Part shown: piece by piece, positions 33,434 through 42,747 of the stretch | Layout of the letters: every line of letters starts with the position of its first letter | Numbering within the stretch: position 1 is the stretch's first letter | From: Epilithonimonas hungarica | GTDB taxonomy: Bacteria > Bacteroidota > Bacteroidia > Flavobacteriales > Weeksellaceae | Assembly: GCF_900102265.1 (NCBI RefSeq) | Contig: NZ_FNBH01000002.1 | Location: 806,001-870,000 of the forward strand | Length of the DNA: 64,000 bases | Reading direction: 5' to 3' | The notes under the pieces: generated by a model | What the model was told of the DNA's origin: nothing | Databases searched by the model: none | The model's input: the letters and a program-made list of their open reading frames with translations, nothing else | Made by a program: the position numbers and the translations under genes

Positions 33434-34450
33434 ATGCAGGATCATCAAGAATTTTTCGAAGAGTTTTTAGGGAAAAAAGCAGACTTTTTCAAAGCATTGC
33501 CACCAAGTGGCTCTTCCAGGAGCAACTATATCGGAAGATCCGAAGATCGGGACTTCATTATTACTTACAATGAAAACAATCGGGAAAATGAGGCTTTTTT
33601 CTATTTCACAGAACTATTCCAAAGCCTAGACCTCAACACACCTAAGATTTTCAAAATCAATTCCGAAAGGAATGTTTATATCCAGGAATTTCTTGGAAAC
33701 AAAACACTTTCCGAGATTATTTCTAAAGAAGGCTTATCTGAGCGGGTGAAGGATCTGGTAAAAAAAAGTCTCAAGAAATTATTTGAGCTTCAGACAAGCA
33801 CTTTAGGAAAAGTAGATTTCTCCAAAAGTTTCGAGTATGAAAGTTATGATGATCTGCCCATCACTCACGATTTGTATTATTTCAAAAATTTTTTTGTTGA
33901 TATCCTGGAAATCGAATACCACAAATCATCGCTTTTAAAAGAGTTTAGGGCAATCTCAGAAAAAATTCAGAAACTCTCCCCAAAAACCCTTATGATCAGG
34001 GATTTCCAATCTAGAAATATTTTGGTGAATGAAAAAGATGAGGTTTTTTTTATCGATTATCAATCAGCAATGGAAGGCCCAGCCGCTTATGATGTGATCT
34101 CGTTTCTCTATCAGGCTAAAGCTAATTTTCCTAATAATTTTAAAGAAGAAATGCTGGATTATTACTTATCATTTTGGATGGATGAGTCCGATAAAAGCAT
34201 TTTGAAAGAATCATTTAATTGGATGAAACTGATGCGTTTTTTACAGGTGTTAGGAGCGTATGGTTTCCGAGGACTGATCCAGAGAAAAGCCCATTTTTTA
34301 GCAAGTATTGAGCAGGGCATTGAAAATATATCTGAATTAAATCAAACTTGGCAGGAAATAGCTGTTGAGTTCCCAGAGTTATATTTCTTGATTCTGAGAC
34401 TGAATACCCAGGATGTTAAACTGAAGATTGAAAATTTGATCATAAAATAA
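33434..34450 (+). CDS. Aminoglycoside phosphotransferase-family kinase
   Basis: The ATG at 33434 (MQDHQEFFEEFLGKKADFF) replaces a TTG at 33377. The 338-residue protein has the APH/choline-kinase fold. The N-lobe includes SGSSRSNYIGRSEDRDFIITYNEN (a glycine/serine-rich nucleotide loop) and the C-lobe has LMIRDFQSRNILV, where the catalytic aspartate is in the HxD-like position, followed by FFIDYQSAMEGPAAYDVISFLYQ with the metal-binding aspartate. The overall sequence resembles AmgK-type anomeric sugar kinases of cell-wall recycling, but a MurU partner is not adjacent. Substrate is therefore open. Confidence 0.8.
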   Translation: MQDHQEFFEEFLGKKADFFKALPPSGSSRSNYIGRSEDRDFIITYNENNRENEAFFYFTELFQSLDLNTPKIFKINSERNVYIQEFLGNKTLSEIISKEGLSERVKDLVKKSLKKLFELQTSTLGKVDFSKSFEYESYDDLPITHDLYYFKNFFVDILEIEYHKSSLLKEFRAISEKIQKLSPKTLMIRDFQSRNILVNEKDEVFFIDYQSAMEGPAAYDVISFLYQAKANFPNNFKEEMLDYYLSFWMDESDKSILKESFNWMKLMRFLQVLGAYGFRGLIQRKAHFLASIEQGIENISELNQTWQEIAVEFPELYFLILRLNTQDVKLKIENLIIK

Positions 34451-34479
34451 AAACCTCAGAATCGCTTCTGAGGTTTTTT
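34451..34479. terminator. Bidirectional terminator between the kinase and NlpC/P60 genes
   Basis: AAACCTCAGAA (34451-34461) pairs with TTCTGAGGTTT (34466-34476) around a TCGC loop, with A on the left and T on the right, so it serves both convergent genes. Confidence 0.9.
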
Positions 34480-34497
34480 CTGAATATTTCAGTCTCT

Positions 34498-35154
34498 CTA
34501 ATTATTTAATATACTTAATCCGTTCTCTTTTACAACGCGCTTTGCGAACCTGAATTTTGGTCCCCAATAGTTATCATCCAGTGAAGAAACCATTACTCCT
34601 TTTGAAGTAGCTGCATGGATGAATTTAACTTCACCTTCAGGCGTCACCTCTTCTACAATTCCTACATGAGAAATTCTGCTACCTCTGTGCGAGAAGAAAA
34701 CCAGATCTCCTTTTTGTAATTCTGTTCTTTCTACAGCGTCACCTTCTTGTGATTGTTCTGCCGCAACTCTTGGAAGATCCATCCCGGCCGCTGCGCCAAA
34801 AACAGACAATACAAATGCTGAACAATCTATTCCGCTTCTGGAGGTCCCCCCGAATCTATATGGAGTTCCTAGGTAACTTTCAGCTTCGGATAATATATTG
34901 TCAATCGTATTACTGTGCTTGATCGCATTTTCTATCGCTGACCTTTTGATTGCATCATTGGTAGTAGCCATAGAAGCCAGAACACGCTGTCCTTTGTTAT
35001 TTGAATTATTAGATACTGCTTTTACTTCCAAAGATGCAAATTTGGCATCAGTTTTGTATGTTTGATTGTTAGAAACCACATAGTTAGAAACACAAGACTG
35101 AAGTGTGAAAAACGTGGTCACAAATAAGATATAAACTAGAACTCTTTTCTTCAT
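34498..35154 (-). CDS. NlpC/P60 family lipoprotein, peptidoglycan endopeptidase
   Basis: A 218-residue lipoprotein with the lipobox LQSC at about residues 18-21. The C-terminal NlpC/P60 domain (about 90-205) cleaves D-gamma-glutamyl-DAP bonds in peptidoglycan. The catalytic cysteine is in GIDCSAFVLSVFG, the histidine in RISHVGIVEE and the third polar residue in KFIHAATSKGV. YLGTPYRFGGTSRSGIDC is the usual entry to the active site. It is a single gene with a TAAATTTG box at 35207-35214 and fits the DAP-type wall implied by murE. Confidence 0.93.
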   Translation of the reverse strand: MKKRVLVYILFVTTFFTLQSCVSNYVVSNNQTYKTDAKFASLEVKAVSNNSNNKGQRVLASMATTNDAIKRSAIENAIKHSNTIDNILSEAESYLGTPYRFGGTSRSGIDCSAFVLSVFGAAAGMDLPRVAAEQSQEGDAVERTELQKGDLVFFSHRGSRISHVGIVEEVTPEGEVKFIHAATSKGVMVSSLDDNYWGPKFRFAKRVVKENGLSILNN

Positions 35155-35206
35155 ATATATTTAATTATTTGTGTTAAACTTGGGTTGGTATTTTGTGATT
35201 GCATAG

Positions 35207-35214
35207 CAAATTTA
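35207..35214 (-). promoter_or_regulatory. Candidate promoter box for the NlpC/P60 gene
   Basis: TAAATTTG on the minus strand, 52 bases upstream of the ATG. It matches TAnnTTTG, without a clear -33 partner. Confidence 0.4.
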
Positions 35215-35297
35215 GCCAATACCGTTTAAAGGGTCTTTCAAATCAATTTGAACTCTCTTTAGTTTAACATATTTTAACAGTCTTTTGTAGAATGTTA

Positions 35298-35340
35298 AAA
35301 AAAAACAAACCGCAAAGCCTTTATTTAGACTTTGCGGTTT
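35298..35340 (-). terminator. Terminator of glnA
   Basis: AAACCGCAAAG (35307-35317) pairs with CTTTGCGGTTT (35330-35340). On the minus strand it is followed by an uninterrupted run of about ten T. Confidence 0.9.
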
Positions 35341-35378
35341 TATTTTTAGTTAAGATTTTTTAACTTTTTAGAAATTGT

Positions 35379-37577
35379 CTATCTCGTAAATAACAATTCT
35401 CTATATTTGGTCATTGGCCAAAGTTCATCATCCACCATCATTTCTAACGCGTCGGAAGCCTCTCTGATATTCTCAAATAATGGGATCACTTTGTTACAGT
35501 ATTCCTCTGCTTGCTTCTGACTTCCGGTAGTGTTTTTAGCCTTCTCCTTAGCTGATAAAAGGTTATCAACACCAACTTTGATCTGAGATACATTTCCAGA
35601 AATATCAGAGATCAAACTCAATTGTTCTTTCGCCAAGGTCTTGAATTCTTTTTCAGGGAAAATCTCTTTCAGTCCTTTAACATTCTCGATCAATCTGTTT
35701 TGATAATTAAGAGCGGCAGGAATGATGTGGTTTCTCGCGATATCTGCCAAAACCCTAGCTTCGATATCGATCACTGTTGAATATTTCTCTAATTTGATCT
35801 CATTTCTAGCTTCGAACTCTCTATGTGAGTAGATTCCCAGTTCCTCATAAAGCTCAACGAATTTTTTATCTAATTCTTTTTTAAGCGCCTCAGGAGTTGT
35901 TTTTAAGTTATTAAGGCCTCTTTTCTTAGCTTCTTTTGCCCAATCGTCAGAATATCCGTCACCTTCGAACATAATGTTCTTAGATTGCTTGATATATTCT
36001 CTAAGGATATTGAAGATCGCCTCATCTTTCTTAAGGCCTTTTTCGATCAAAGCATCAACTTCAACTTTGAAAGTTCTTAATTGTTTCGCAGCAATGACGT
36101 TCATAACCGTCATTACTTCGGCACAGTTCGCAGAAGAACCAACCGCTCTGATCTCGAATTTGTTTCCTGTGAATGCAAATGGAGAAGTTCTGTTTCTGTC
36201 GGTGTTATCCAAAAGAATTTCAGGAATTTTCCCAACAACGTTAAGTTTTAATTCAGTTTTTTCTTCAGGAGATAGCTTTCCATCCGTTACTTTTTCCAAC
36301 TCTTCCAAGACGCCGAACAATTGGCTTCCGATGAATGCAGAAATAATTGCCGGTGGCGCTTCATTAGCTCCCAATCTGTGGTCGTTGCTTGCGGATGCGA
36401 TCGATGCTCTCAATAAGTCAGAATAATCGTGGACCGCCTTCAATGTATTGACAAAGAAAGTCAGGAACTGAAGATTTTTCTTTGGATTCTTTCCAGGACT
36501 CAAAAGGTTTTCGCCTGTATCAGTACCAAGAGACCAGTTGTTATGTTTTCCACTTCCGTTAACTCCCGCAAATGGTTTCTCGTGAAATAAGATATGGAAA
36601 TGGTGTTTATGCGCAATTCTTGCCATAATATCCATCAATAATGAATTGTGGTCAACCGCAACGTTCGCCTCTTCGAACATTGGCGCCAATTCGAATTGGT
36701 TTGGAGCAACCTCGTTGTGACGAGTAGTAACCGGAATTCCTAGCTTCATACATTCGATTTCCAACTCTTTCATGAAGTTCATTACTCTTGTAGGAATAGA
36801 ACCAAAATAATGGTCATCGAGCTGCTGTCCTTTTGCCGGAGAATGTCCAAGCAAAGTCTTCCCTGTCAAAACCAGATCCGGTCTTGATTGATACAAAGCC
36901 GTATCTACTAAGAAATATTCTTGTTCCCAACCCAAAGTCGGAGAAACTTTTGTTACATTTTTATCGAAGTAAGACTTCATTACATCTGTAGCAGCTTCAT
37001 CAACCGCGTTCAATGCTCTTAATAAAGGTGTTTTATAATCAAGCGTTTCACCTGTGTAAGAAATGAAAATTGATGGAATACAAAGCGTAGTTCCCATAAT
37101 GAAAGCCGGAGAAGTTGGATCCCAAGCTGTATATCCTCTCGCTTCGAAAGTATTTCTGATTCCGCCATTCGGAAAAGAAGAAGCATCTGGTTCCTGTTGA
37201 ATCAACAATGCACCGCTGAATCTCTCAATAGCTCTACCTCCACCAATTGGTGTGAAGAAAGAATCGTGCTTTTCCGCAGTCGCACCAGTCAATGGCTGAA
37301 ACCAGTGTGTATAATGCGTCACACCTTTTGACAATGCCCAATCTTTCATCGCAACAGCCACCTGGTCTGCAATGTGTCTCTGGATCTTTGTCCCTTTTTT
37401 AATTGCATCCAGAATCGATTGAAATGCTTCCTTCGTCAAATATTCTCTCATTGTTTCTTCTGAGAATACGTTTTGACAAAACAATTCAGACAGTTTTGAG
37501 GGAACTTCTATGAAATTATCTTTTCTATAATTTCTAAATGGAAGCTCGGCTAAGGCTTTAAATCTTAATGTTGACAT
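35379..37577 (-). CDS. glnA: Glutamine synthetase type III
   Basis: A 732-residue GSIII (GlnN-type), the form typical of Bacteroidota and cyanobacteria, much longer than the 470-residue GSI. It makes glutamine from glutamate, ammonia and ATP. N-terminal TKIQRHIADQVAVAMKDWAL and HYTHWFQPLTGATAEKHDSFF are specific to GSIII. The catalytic region has GWEQEYFLVD, TTRHNEVAPNQFELAP, FHEKPFAGVNGSGKHNNWSL with the glycine-rich active site, and NRTSPFAFTGNKFEIRAVGSS. A TAAATTTG promoter box lies 24 bases upstream. Confidence 0.97.
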   Translation of the reverse strand: MSTLRFKALAELPFRNYRKDNFIEVPSKLSELFCQNVFSEETMREYLTKEAFQSILDAIKKGTKIQRHIADQVAVAMKDWALSKGVTHYTHWFQPLTGATAEKHDSFFTPIGGGRAIERFSGALLIQQEPDASSFPNGGIRNTFEARGYTAWDPTSPAFIMGTTLCIPSIFISYTGETLDYKTPLLRALNAVDEAATDVMKSYFDKNVTKVSPTLGWEQEYFLVDTALYQSRPDLVLTGKTLLGHSPAKGQQLDDHYFGSIPTRVMNFMKELEIECMKLGIPVTTRHNEVAPNQFELAPMFEEANVAVDHNSLLMDIMARIAHKHHFHILFHEKPFAGVNGSGKHNNWSLGTDTGENLLSPGKNPKKNLQFLTFFVNTLKAVHDYSDLLRASIASASNDHRLGANEAPPAIISAFIGSQLFGVLEELEKVTDGKLSPEEKTELKLNVVGKIPEILLDNTDRNRTSPFAFTGNKFEIRAVGSSANCAEVMTVMNVIAAKQLRTFKVEVDALIEKGLKKDEAIFNILREYIKQSKNIMFEGDGYSDDWAKEAKKRGLNNLKTTPEALKKELDKKFVELYEELGIYSHREFEARNEIKLEKYSTVIDIEARVLADIARNHIIPAALNYQNRLIENVKGLKEIFPEKEFKTLAKEQLSLISDISGNVSQIKVGVDNLLSAKEKAKNTTGSQKQAEEYCNKVIPLFENIREASDALEMMVDDELWPMTKYRELLFTR

Positions 37578-37601
37578 AAAAGTGTGTTATTTTAAACAGG
37601 G

Positions 37602-37609
37602 CAAATTTA
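37602..37609 (-). promoter_or_regulatory. Candidate promoter box for glnA
   Basis: TAAATTTG on the minus strand, 24 bases before the glnA ATG, fits TAnnTTTG. A TTTG lies further upstream at 37624-37627 but the spacing of 14 is short. Confidence 0.45.
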
Positions 37610-37895
37610 CAAAAAATACAATTCAAAATAATATGACCCCTGAAAAATTAACGCTATTTATACTTAATATTAATTTATTGAACAAAATAACCCCCTGCTT
37701 TTAGCACTTGATAAAACTCGTGTAACTAAAATTTTACATTTAAGCAGATGTTATCAAAATATGAAGAAAATTTATTTTTGATTTTATCATAAGATATTCA
37801 TGAGAAATATTAATTTTAAAAACTATTGTAAACCAATAGCACAAAACCAGAAACAAGCAATAATATACTGTAATTCAAACATTTAAACAATTTGT

Positions 37896-37924
37896 TTTGA
37901 TTTAAATATAATTTCATATCTTTG
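37896..37924 (+). promoter_or_regulatory. Promoter of the DUF6909 gene
   Basis: TTTG at 37896-37899, 17 bases, then TATCTTTG at 37917-37924. Both halves and the spacing match the Bacteroidota TTTG / TAnnTTTG consensus. The ATG follows 25 bases later. Confidence 0.65.
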
Positions 37925-37949
37925 CAGACTTTTACAAAATTTTTAATAT

Positions 37950-39617
37950 ATGGCAAATTCAAGAGCAAGAGAAACCACAGAAGCTATCGAAAGATTGTAT
38001 GTCTCTATGAGACACTTATTCTACAGAGGATTTTTCAAACCTTCGGGAGTGTCGGGGGAATCATTAAGAAAACTCTTAATGGTCATCAATCCGGAAATCT
38101 ACGGAAGCATGAGCATTCCTAACAAGATAGAACTGGACGGTTTACTTTATGTTCTTGACCGTCTTCCGGAAGGCATCGAGGAATGTTCCTTCATTCACCT
38201 GACTTCCGACGAAGGTTTTGACAAAGGAAGTTTTGAGCCGATCGTTCCGAAGAAAAGACGTAGAAATTGCTACAGGATCGATGAACATCAGATGAACATC
38301 GAAGTCCTTTTGGGGCGTTCTGAGATCTATGACATTCTAACTCACCTGACCTTCCTTTATTTGGAAGCTGATAAAATTAAAAACATCGGTTTCGACCTGG
38401 ATAATGAAGGCCGTCCAAAGCGCATCTGGAAAATCATAGAAGAAGTCGCAAAAGGCGAGAAGAAATACAGTCGAAAAGAAAAAGAAGTTGCATTGATCCA
38501 TCTTTCGTCCTTCTTAGGAAGAACTTTTGATGAAACGCTGAATGCCTACAACAACTTCGGAGACGATAAAAACCCTGACAGATTGTTCAAGATCATCTAT
38601 TGGCTAGGACAGATCAGCCTTGAGGATTGGAAGGAAATGAGAGAAAGGGAGATCCATTTCTCAGCAATTCTTCAGGAGAGAGTCGGACATCACCTTTTCG
38701 GAGAAAGATGGGCAAACAAGATCAAGAAAATCCTTGTAGAAAATGACCTTCACATGCGTCCGCTTCACATCATAAGTGCCAATATGCACTCTGTGAAAAA
38801 TATGGTTTTCGCCAATGACGCTCTCAATAAAAAAGGAACAAAAGAAGTTGACTATAAATTATTCGCTGACATCAGTAATAAGAGAGACCTTCAGGAAAAA
38901 GTCCTTGACCACGCCTTGAAACAAGGAATGATCTATATCGATGACAATAGCGGAAGTAACATTGATGTTCAAATCATCGACCTTGCTAAAACAGATCTTA
39001 AAAACACTGTTTTCGCCAATCAGAAATATAAAGGAGACGATGTCATTTTAGTATTCGATTACGCTTTCGGAGAACAGGCTTTTGAGGTCATGGATGAATT
39101 ACTAAGACCTTACGAAGTGAAAGGCGAAGTTTATATGATGAAAGTGAAATCGGTCTCGATCATGGGCAAAGCAGGAATCCTAACCGGTGGAAAAGGTGAT
39201 ATTATGATACCAACTTCTCATATCTTTGAAGGAACGGCAGACAATTACACCTTCGAAAATGCTTTGAAGCTGACTGATTTTGTCGATGACGAGGTAAAAG
39301 CTTATGAGGGACCAATGATCACAGTATTAGGGACATCTCTTCAGAATAAAGATATTCTTTCTTACTTTATGACCACATCATGGAAAGCAATCGGACTGGA
39401 GATGGAAGGCGCACATTACCAAAAAGCCATTCAGGTAGCGAGCAAAATCCGTCATCACATTTCTCCGGACCTGTTCGTAATGTATGCTTATTATGCTTCG
39501 GATAATCCATTGGAAACAGGAAGCACGTTATCTTCCGGCGGACTTGGATTAACGGGAGTGAAACCAACTTATATGATCACTCATAAAATCATAGAGAAAA
39601 TTCTTGAGAAGAAATAA
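37950..39617 (+). CDS. DUF6909 family protein with nucleoside-phosphorylase-like C-terminal half
   Basis: A 555-residue cytosolic protein that I recognise as a conserved Bacteroidota family labelled DUF6909, function unknown. The N-terminal half (to about 330) is helical and basic, with RNCYRIDEHQMNIEVLLGRSEIYDILTHLTFLY. The C-terminal half recalls the PNP/MTAN fold: a strand-loop VILVFDYAFGEQAFEVM near 365, IMGKAGILTGGKGDIMIPTSHI near 405, and GLEMEGAHYQKAI near 483, similar to the MEGA motif that binds the ribose in nucleoside phosphorylases. This points to binding or cleavage of a nucleoside or nucleotide, as inference. It has its own promoter and terminator. Confidence 0.8.
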   Translation: MANSRARETTEAIERLYVSMRHLFYRGFFKPSGVSGESLRKLLMVINPEIYGSMSIPNKIELDGLLYVLDRLPEGIEECSFIHLTSDEGFDKGSFEPIVPKKRRRNCYRIDEHQMNIEVLLGRSEIYDILTHLTFLYLEADKIKNIGFDLDNEGRPKRIWKIIEEVAKGEKKYSRKEKEVALIHLSSFLGRTFDETLNAYNNFGDDKNPDRLFKIIYWLGQISLEDWKEMREREIHFSAILQERVGHHLFGERWANKIKKILVENDLHMRPLHIISANMHSVKNMVFANDALNKKGTKEVDYKLFADISNKRDLQEKVLDHALKQGMIYIDDNSGSNIDVQIIDLAKTDLKNTVFANQKYKGDDVILVFDYAFGEQAFEVMDELLRPYEVKGEVYMMKVKSVSIMGKAGILTGGKGDIMIPTSHIFEGTADNYTFENALKLTDFVDDEVKAYEGPMITVLGTSLQNKDILSYFMTTSWKAIGLEMEGAHYQKAIQVASKIRHHISPDLFVMYAYYASDNPLETGSTLSSGGLGLTGVKPTYMITHKIIEKILEKK

Positions 39618-39622
39618 AAATT

Positions 39623-39650
39623 AAAGCCTCCAAAATTTGGAGGCTTTTTA
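39623..39650. terminator. Bidirectional terminator between the DUF6909 and DUF445 genes
   Basis: The palindrome AAAGCCTCC-AAAATTT-GGAGGCTTT (39623-39647) has A on one side and T on the other. The DUF445 stop codon lies at its edge. Confidence 0.9.
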
Positions 39651-40889
39651 TATAAAATTCGCAATCGTATAGATCAGTAAACCAACCAAGCCGCCAACCA
39701 AAGTTCCGTTGATCCGGATGAATTGCAAATCTTTTCCAACTTCCAATTCCAATTTTCGGCTGAGTTCTTTTCCTTCCCAATTACCCACGGTCGTACTGAT
39801 CAGCTCTCCAAAATTCTTCGTGTTTTTAAGAATGTATTTGTAAGCCGTAACCCTTACCCAATGATCTATCCTATGTTGGAATTTTTCATCATTCTGAAGA
39901 TTGAAAACAAACTCATTGATGTTTTTTCTGGCGTAAGTTTTCATTTTAGAATCTTCTTCAGATAATTCTTTCAACAATGACGTTTTCAAAGATTGCCAAA
40001 TGTCCGAAGAATATTGTTTCAGTTTGTCACTTTGTAGAAAATCGGATTTGATGGATTCAAATTCTGTTTCCCATTTTGGTTCCTCTTTGAGTTCTTTGGA
40101 AAAATCCAGAATTTTATTCGTGATTTCTGCGCGTAATGGATGGTTGGGATTTTCTTCAACTTCGAAGAAATAATCACTTAGACCTTTTGTTATTTTTTCT
40201 GCAATCTTATTATCAACAGATTTCGGAATAAGAAAAAAACTTTCCTTTCCTACCCTTTCAGAAACCAATTCCTGATTTTCCAGAATATAATTTTTGATCT
40301 GGGAACTCAGATTGGTAATGATCTTCTGATGGTCGTTTTTGTTGAGGAGATACTCGATCCCGTTTCCAATGACTGAATTTAATTTGATAGAATCGGTCAT
40401 TTCCTGCGCTTTATTTGAAATGAAATTAACAACCGATCCGTCATCTAATTTATTAAGAATATCTTTAAGAATTGATGACAACTCATTGATCAAAATATCT
40501 TGATTCCTCTCTTCGGAAAGCCAATCACCCACGTAAACCGAAATTTTTAGTTTTTGAATGTAGGGTCTGATATTCTGCGGTGAAAGAAAATTATCAACTA
40601 CAAAATTCCCTAGATTATCACCGATCTTTTCTTTAGAATTTTCAATCAGATTCGTGTGTGGGATTTTAAGACCTAACGGATAATTGAACAGCGCCGTCAC
40701 AGCAAACCAATCTGCCAAAGCACCAACCATCGCCGCTTCTGAGAACGCCCGGATGTAGCCGATCCAATGCGAAGGATCCTGTTTTTGCAAAATCGTCATC
40801 GATATGAAAATAGCTGTCATCAGGATAAACAATCCTGTGGCCAATGTTTTATACCGTTTGAGCTGCTGTTTTTTCAATTCATCATTCAT
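39648..40889 (-). CDS. DUF445 family membrane protein
   Basis: A 413-residue protein of the DUF445 (YjiN-like) family. Two membrane segments lie near the N-terminus (about 14-31) and at the extreme C-terminus (GGLVGLLIYTIANFI). They bracket a long helical region. The hallmark segment FSEAAMVGALADWFAVTALFNYPLGLKIPHTNLIENSKEKIGDNLGNFV is present near residue 45. Function is unknown; members are membrane-tethered helical proteins. The gene is divergent from a serine hydrolase. Confidence 0.9.
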   Translation of the reverse strand: MNDELKKQQLKRYKTLATGLFILMTAIFISMTILQKQDPSHWIGYIRAFSEAAMVGALADWFAVTALFNYPLGLKIPHTNLIENSKEKIGDNLGNFVVDNFLSPQNIRPYIQKLKISVYVGDWLSEERNQDILINELSSILKDILNKLDDGSVVNFISNKAQEMTDSIKLNSVIGNGIEYLLNKNDHQKIITNLSSQIKNYILENQELVSERVGKESFFLIPKSVDNKIAEKITKGLSDYFFEVEENPNHPLRAEITNKILDFSKELKEEPKWETEFESIKSDFLQSDKLKQYSSDIWQSLKTSLLKELSEEDSKMKTYARKNINEFVFNLQNDEKFQHRIDHWVRVTAYKYILKNTKNFGELISTTVGNWEGKELSRKLELEVGKDLQFIRINGTLVGGLVGLLIYTIANFI

Positions 40890-40975
40890 AGATCAGGAAA
40901 ATCGAAAATCGTTCCAAACAAAATTATTGATATTTGGGGAAAATAATTTTATTTTTACAAGAAAGTATTTTTTTG

Positions 40976-42121
40976 ATGTTGAAAAAAATTTTGAATATAT
41001 TTCTGTTGATAATCGCATCTGTTATTGTTCTCACATATATCACGGGATACAATTATCTTTTCCGTGGAATCAGATTGACCTATCTCAGAGGTGAAAGCGG
41101 TCCGACAATAGATGACGGAAAAGATTTTCCTTCAAAAACCATTTCCAAAGGTGATTCAAAACCTTGGCCGAAAGACATCAATTATAATAAACAAAAACTG
41201 TCTCCTGAACTGGAAAAACATCTGAAAGAAAATGAATCGGTTTCATTTCTGGTAATTCAACACGGGAAAATCCTGCAGGAACATTATTGGGACGGTTATA
41301 ACAAAACTACTGCCAGCAATTCTTTTTCCATGGCAAATACAGTTACAACTTTGCTCCTTGGAAAAGCAATCGATGATGAGAGAATAAAAAGCACCGAGCA
41401 GCCTTTTTCCGACATCTATCCAGAATTTTCCGGGAAACAGTACGGTAAAGAACTTACTTTAGAAGATCTTGCCTCTATGCAGGCTGGACTGGATTGGAAA
41501 GATGACCATAAAAGCCCTTTTTCAAAAAATGCGGAAACATATTATGGATTCTCTGTGGCTAATGTTGTTTTTGAAAGCCAGATCAAAACAAAACCTGGCA
41601 AAAAATTCGAATATCAAAGCGGTTCTATGCAGCTTCTGGGCTTTGCAATTGGCAGAGCAATGGGAATGCCATTGTCTTTCTATGCTTCCGCAAAACTCTG
41701 GAAACCTCTGGGAATGGAACAAAATGCAGAATGGACAACCGATGAACTTGGCATAGAAAAATCATTTTGCTGTATCCAATCCAATGCAAGAGATTTTGCC
41801 AAGATCGGTTCTTTGATTTTGAACAGAGGAAAATTCGACAATATTCCTTTGATCAATGAAGATTTTATCGCACGAATGACAACACCTACAGAAGGTTCGA
41901 ATGGCATTTATGGATTAGGATTATGGACAAATTGCGATTCCAAGATCCATCATTATTATATGTGGGGACTTCACGGACAATTTGTGATCATGGTCCCTGA
42001 ATATGATATGATCATCGTAAGGCTAGGAAAAAAAGAAACTGAGGAAAAAGACCGCAAAAACAGACCAAAAATCGTAGAATTCTACATCAATGAAGCTTTG
42101 AAATTTGCCAATAAGAATTAA
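40976..42121 (+). CDS. Beta-lactamase-fold serine hydrolase with altered SxxK motif
   Basis: The ATG at 40976 (MLKKILNIFLLIIASVIVL) gives an N-terminal membrane anchor; a TTG at 40934 is rejected. The 381-residue protein has the fold of class C beta-lactamases and 6-aminohexanoate-dimer hydrolases: EHYWDGYNKTTASNSFSMANTVTTLLLGKAI, then YQSGSMQLLGFAIGRAMG, then MWGLHGQFVIMVPEYDMIIVRLG. In related enzymes the nucleophile motif is SxxK (usually SMAK); here it reads S-M-A-N (AAT codon), so the general-base lysine is missing. It may be inactive, use another residue, or bind substrate only. Confidence 0.85.
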   Translation: MLKKILNIFLLIIASVIVLTYITGYNYLFRGIRLTYLRGESGPTIDDGKDFPSKTISKGDSKPWPKDINYNKQKLSPELEKHLKENESVSFLVIQHGKILQEHYWDGYNKTTASNSFSMANTVTTLLLGKAIDDERIKSTEQPFSDIYPEFSGKQYGKELTLEDLASMQAGLDWKDDHKSPFSKNAETYYGFSVANVVFESQIKTKPGKKFEYQSGSMQLLGFAIGRAMGMPLSFYASAKLWKPLGMEQNAEWTTDELGIEKSFCCIQSNARDFAKIGSLILNRGKFDNIPLINEDFIARMTTPTEGSNGIYGLGLWTNCDSKIHHYYMWGLHGQFVIMVPEYDMIIVRLGKKETEEKDRKNRPKIVEFYINEALKFANKN

Positions 42122-42747
42122 TCTGCGTCGTAATCCAACAATGCAAAAACACTTAATAGCGTGCTATTTTTAAGCTTTTGTTCCGCTTCTTTCATATATT
42201 GCGCATCATTATTTGCCGGAACATAGATCTCATAGAAGTTCTTGTTTCGTATCACAAACAAAGTCGACCCGATGATCATCGTAAGAATATCTTCGGATTT
42301 CGGGGCATTATGAAAAACTCCGGAAACAATTCCTCTTTTCACAATTTCATCAATTCTTCCAACACAGGTCTGGTAAAACTCCAGAAGGTCATCTTTCACG
42401 TTATCCAATGTACGCATCTCCTGCGTTACAAAACCATGAAAATAGCTATATTTGAAAAGCAAAGAGATCACATAATTCACTATTTCCTTCATTTGCATTT
42501 CTGGTTTTCCTTCCTTGATCGTCTGGGCAAACTCAGAAAAACTCTCTTTCGTTCGCTGAACACGATACTGATAGAGATAGGACATCATTTTTTCCTTAGA
42601 TCCAAAATAATAAGATATCATCGCCACATTGATATTGGCCTTGGAACAAATATCTCTTACAGACGTCCCATCAAAGCCTTTTTTGGCAATTAGTTCTTCT
42701 GCAACATCTAGAATATTGATTTGTTTATCAGTAAATTTTTTTCGCAT
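42118..42747 (-). CDS. TetR/AcrR family transcriptional regulator
   Basis: A 209-residue TetR-type regulator. The N-terminal helix-turn-helix (about 10-55) reads ILDVAEELIAKKGFDGTSVRDICSKANINVAMISYYFGSKEKMMSYLYQ, a typical TetR DNA-binding domain. The C-terminal ligand domain is divergent, and its ligand and targets are unknown. The 3' end overlaps the convergent serine hydrolase gene by 4 bases. No efflux gene is adjacent. Confidence 0.93.
   Translation of the reverse strand: MRKKFTDKQINILDVAEELIAKKGFDGTSVRDICSKANINVAMISYYFGSKEKMMSYLYQYRVQRTKESFSEFAQTIKEGKPEMQMKEIVNYVISLLFKYSYFHGFVTQEMRTLDNVKDDLLEFYQTCVGRIDEIVKRGIVSGVFHNAPKSEDILTMIIGSTLFVIRNKNFYEIYVPANNDAQYMKEAEQKLKNSTLLSVFALLDYDAD

Larger units (their letters stand above)
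37578..37949. other. Divergent regulatory region between glnA and the DUF6909 gene
   Basis: This stretch contains no gene. It holds the glnA promoter box on one side and a well-formed promoter for the plus-strand gene on the other; the middle is plain AT-rich sequence. Confidence 0.7.
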
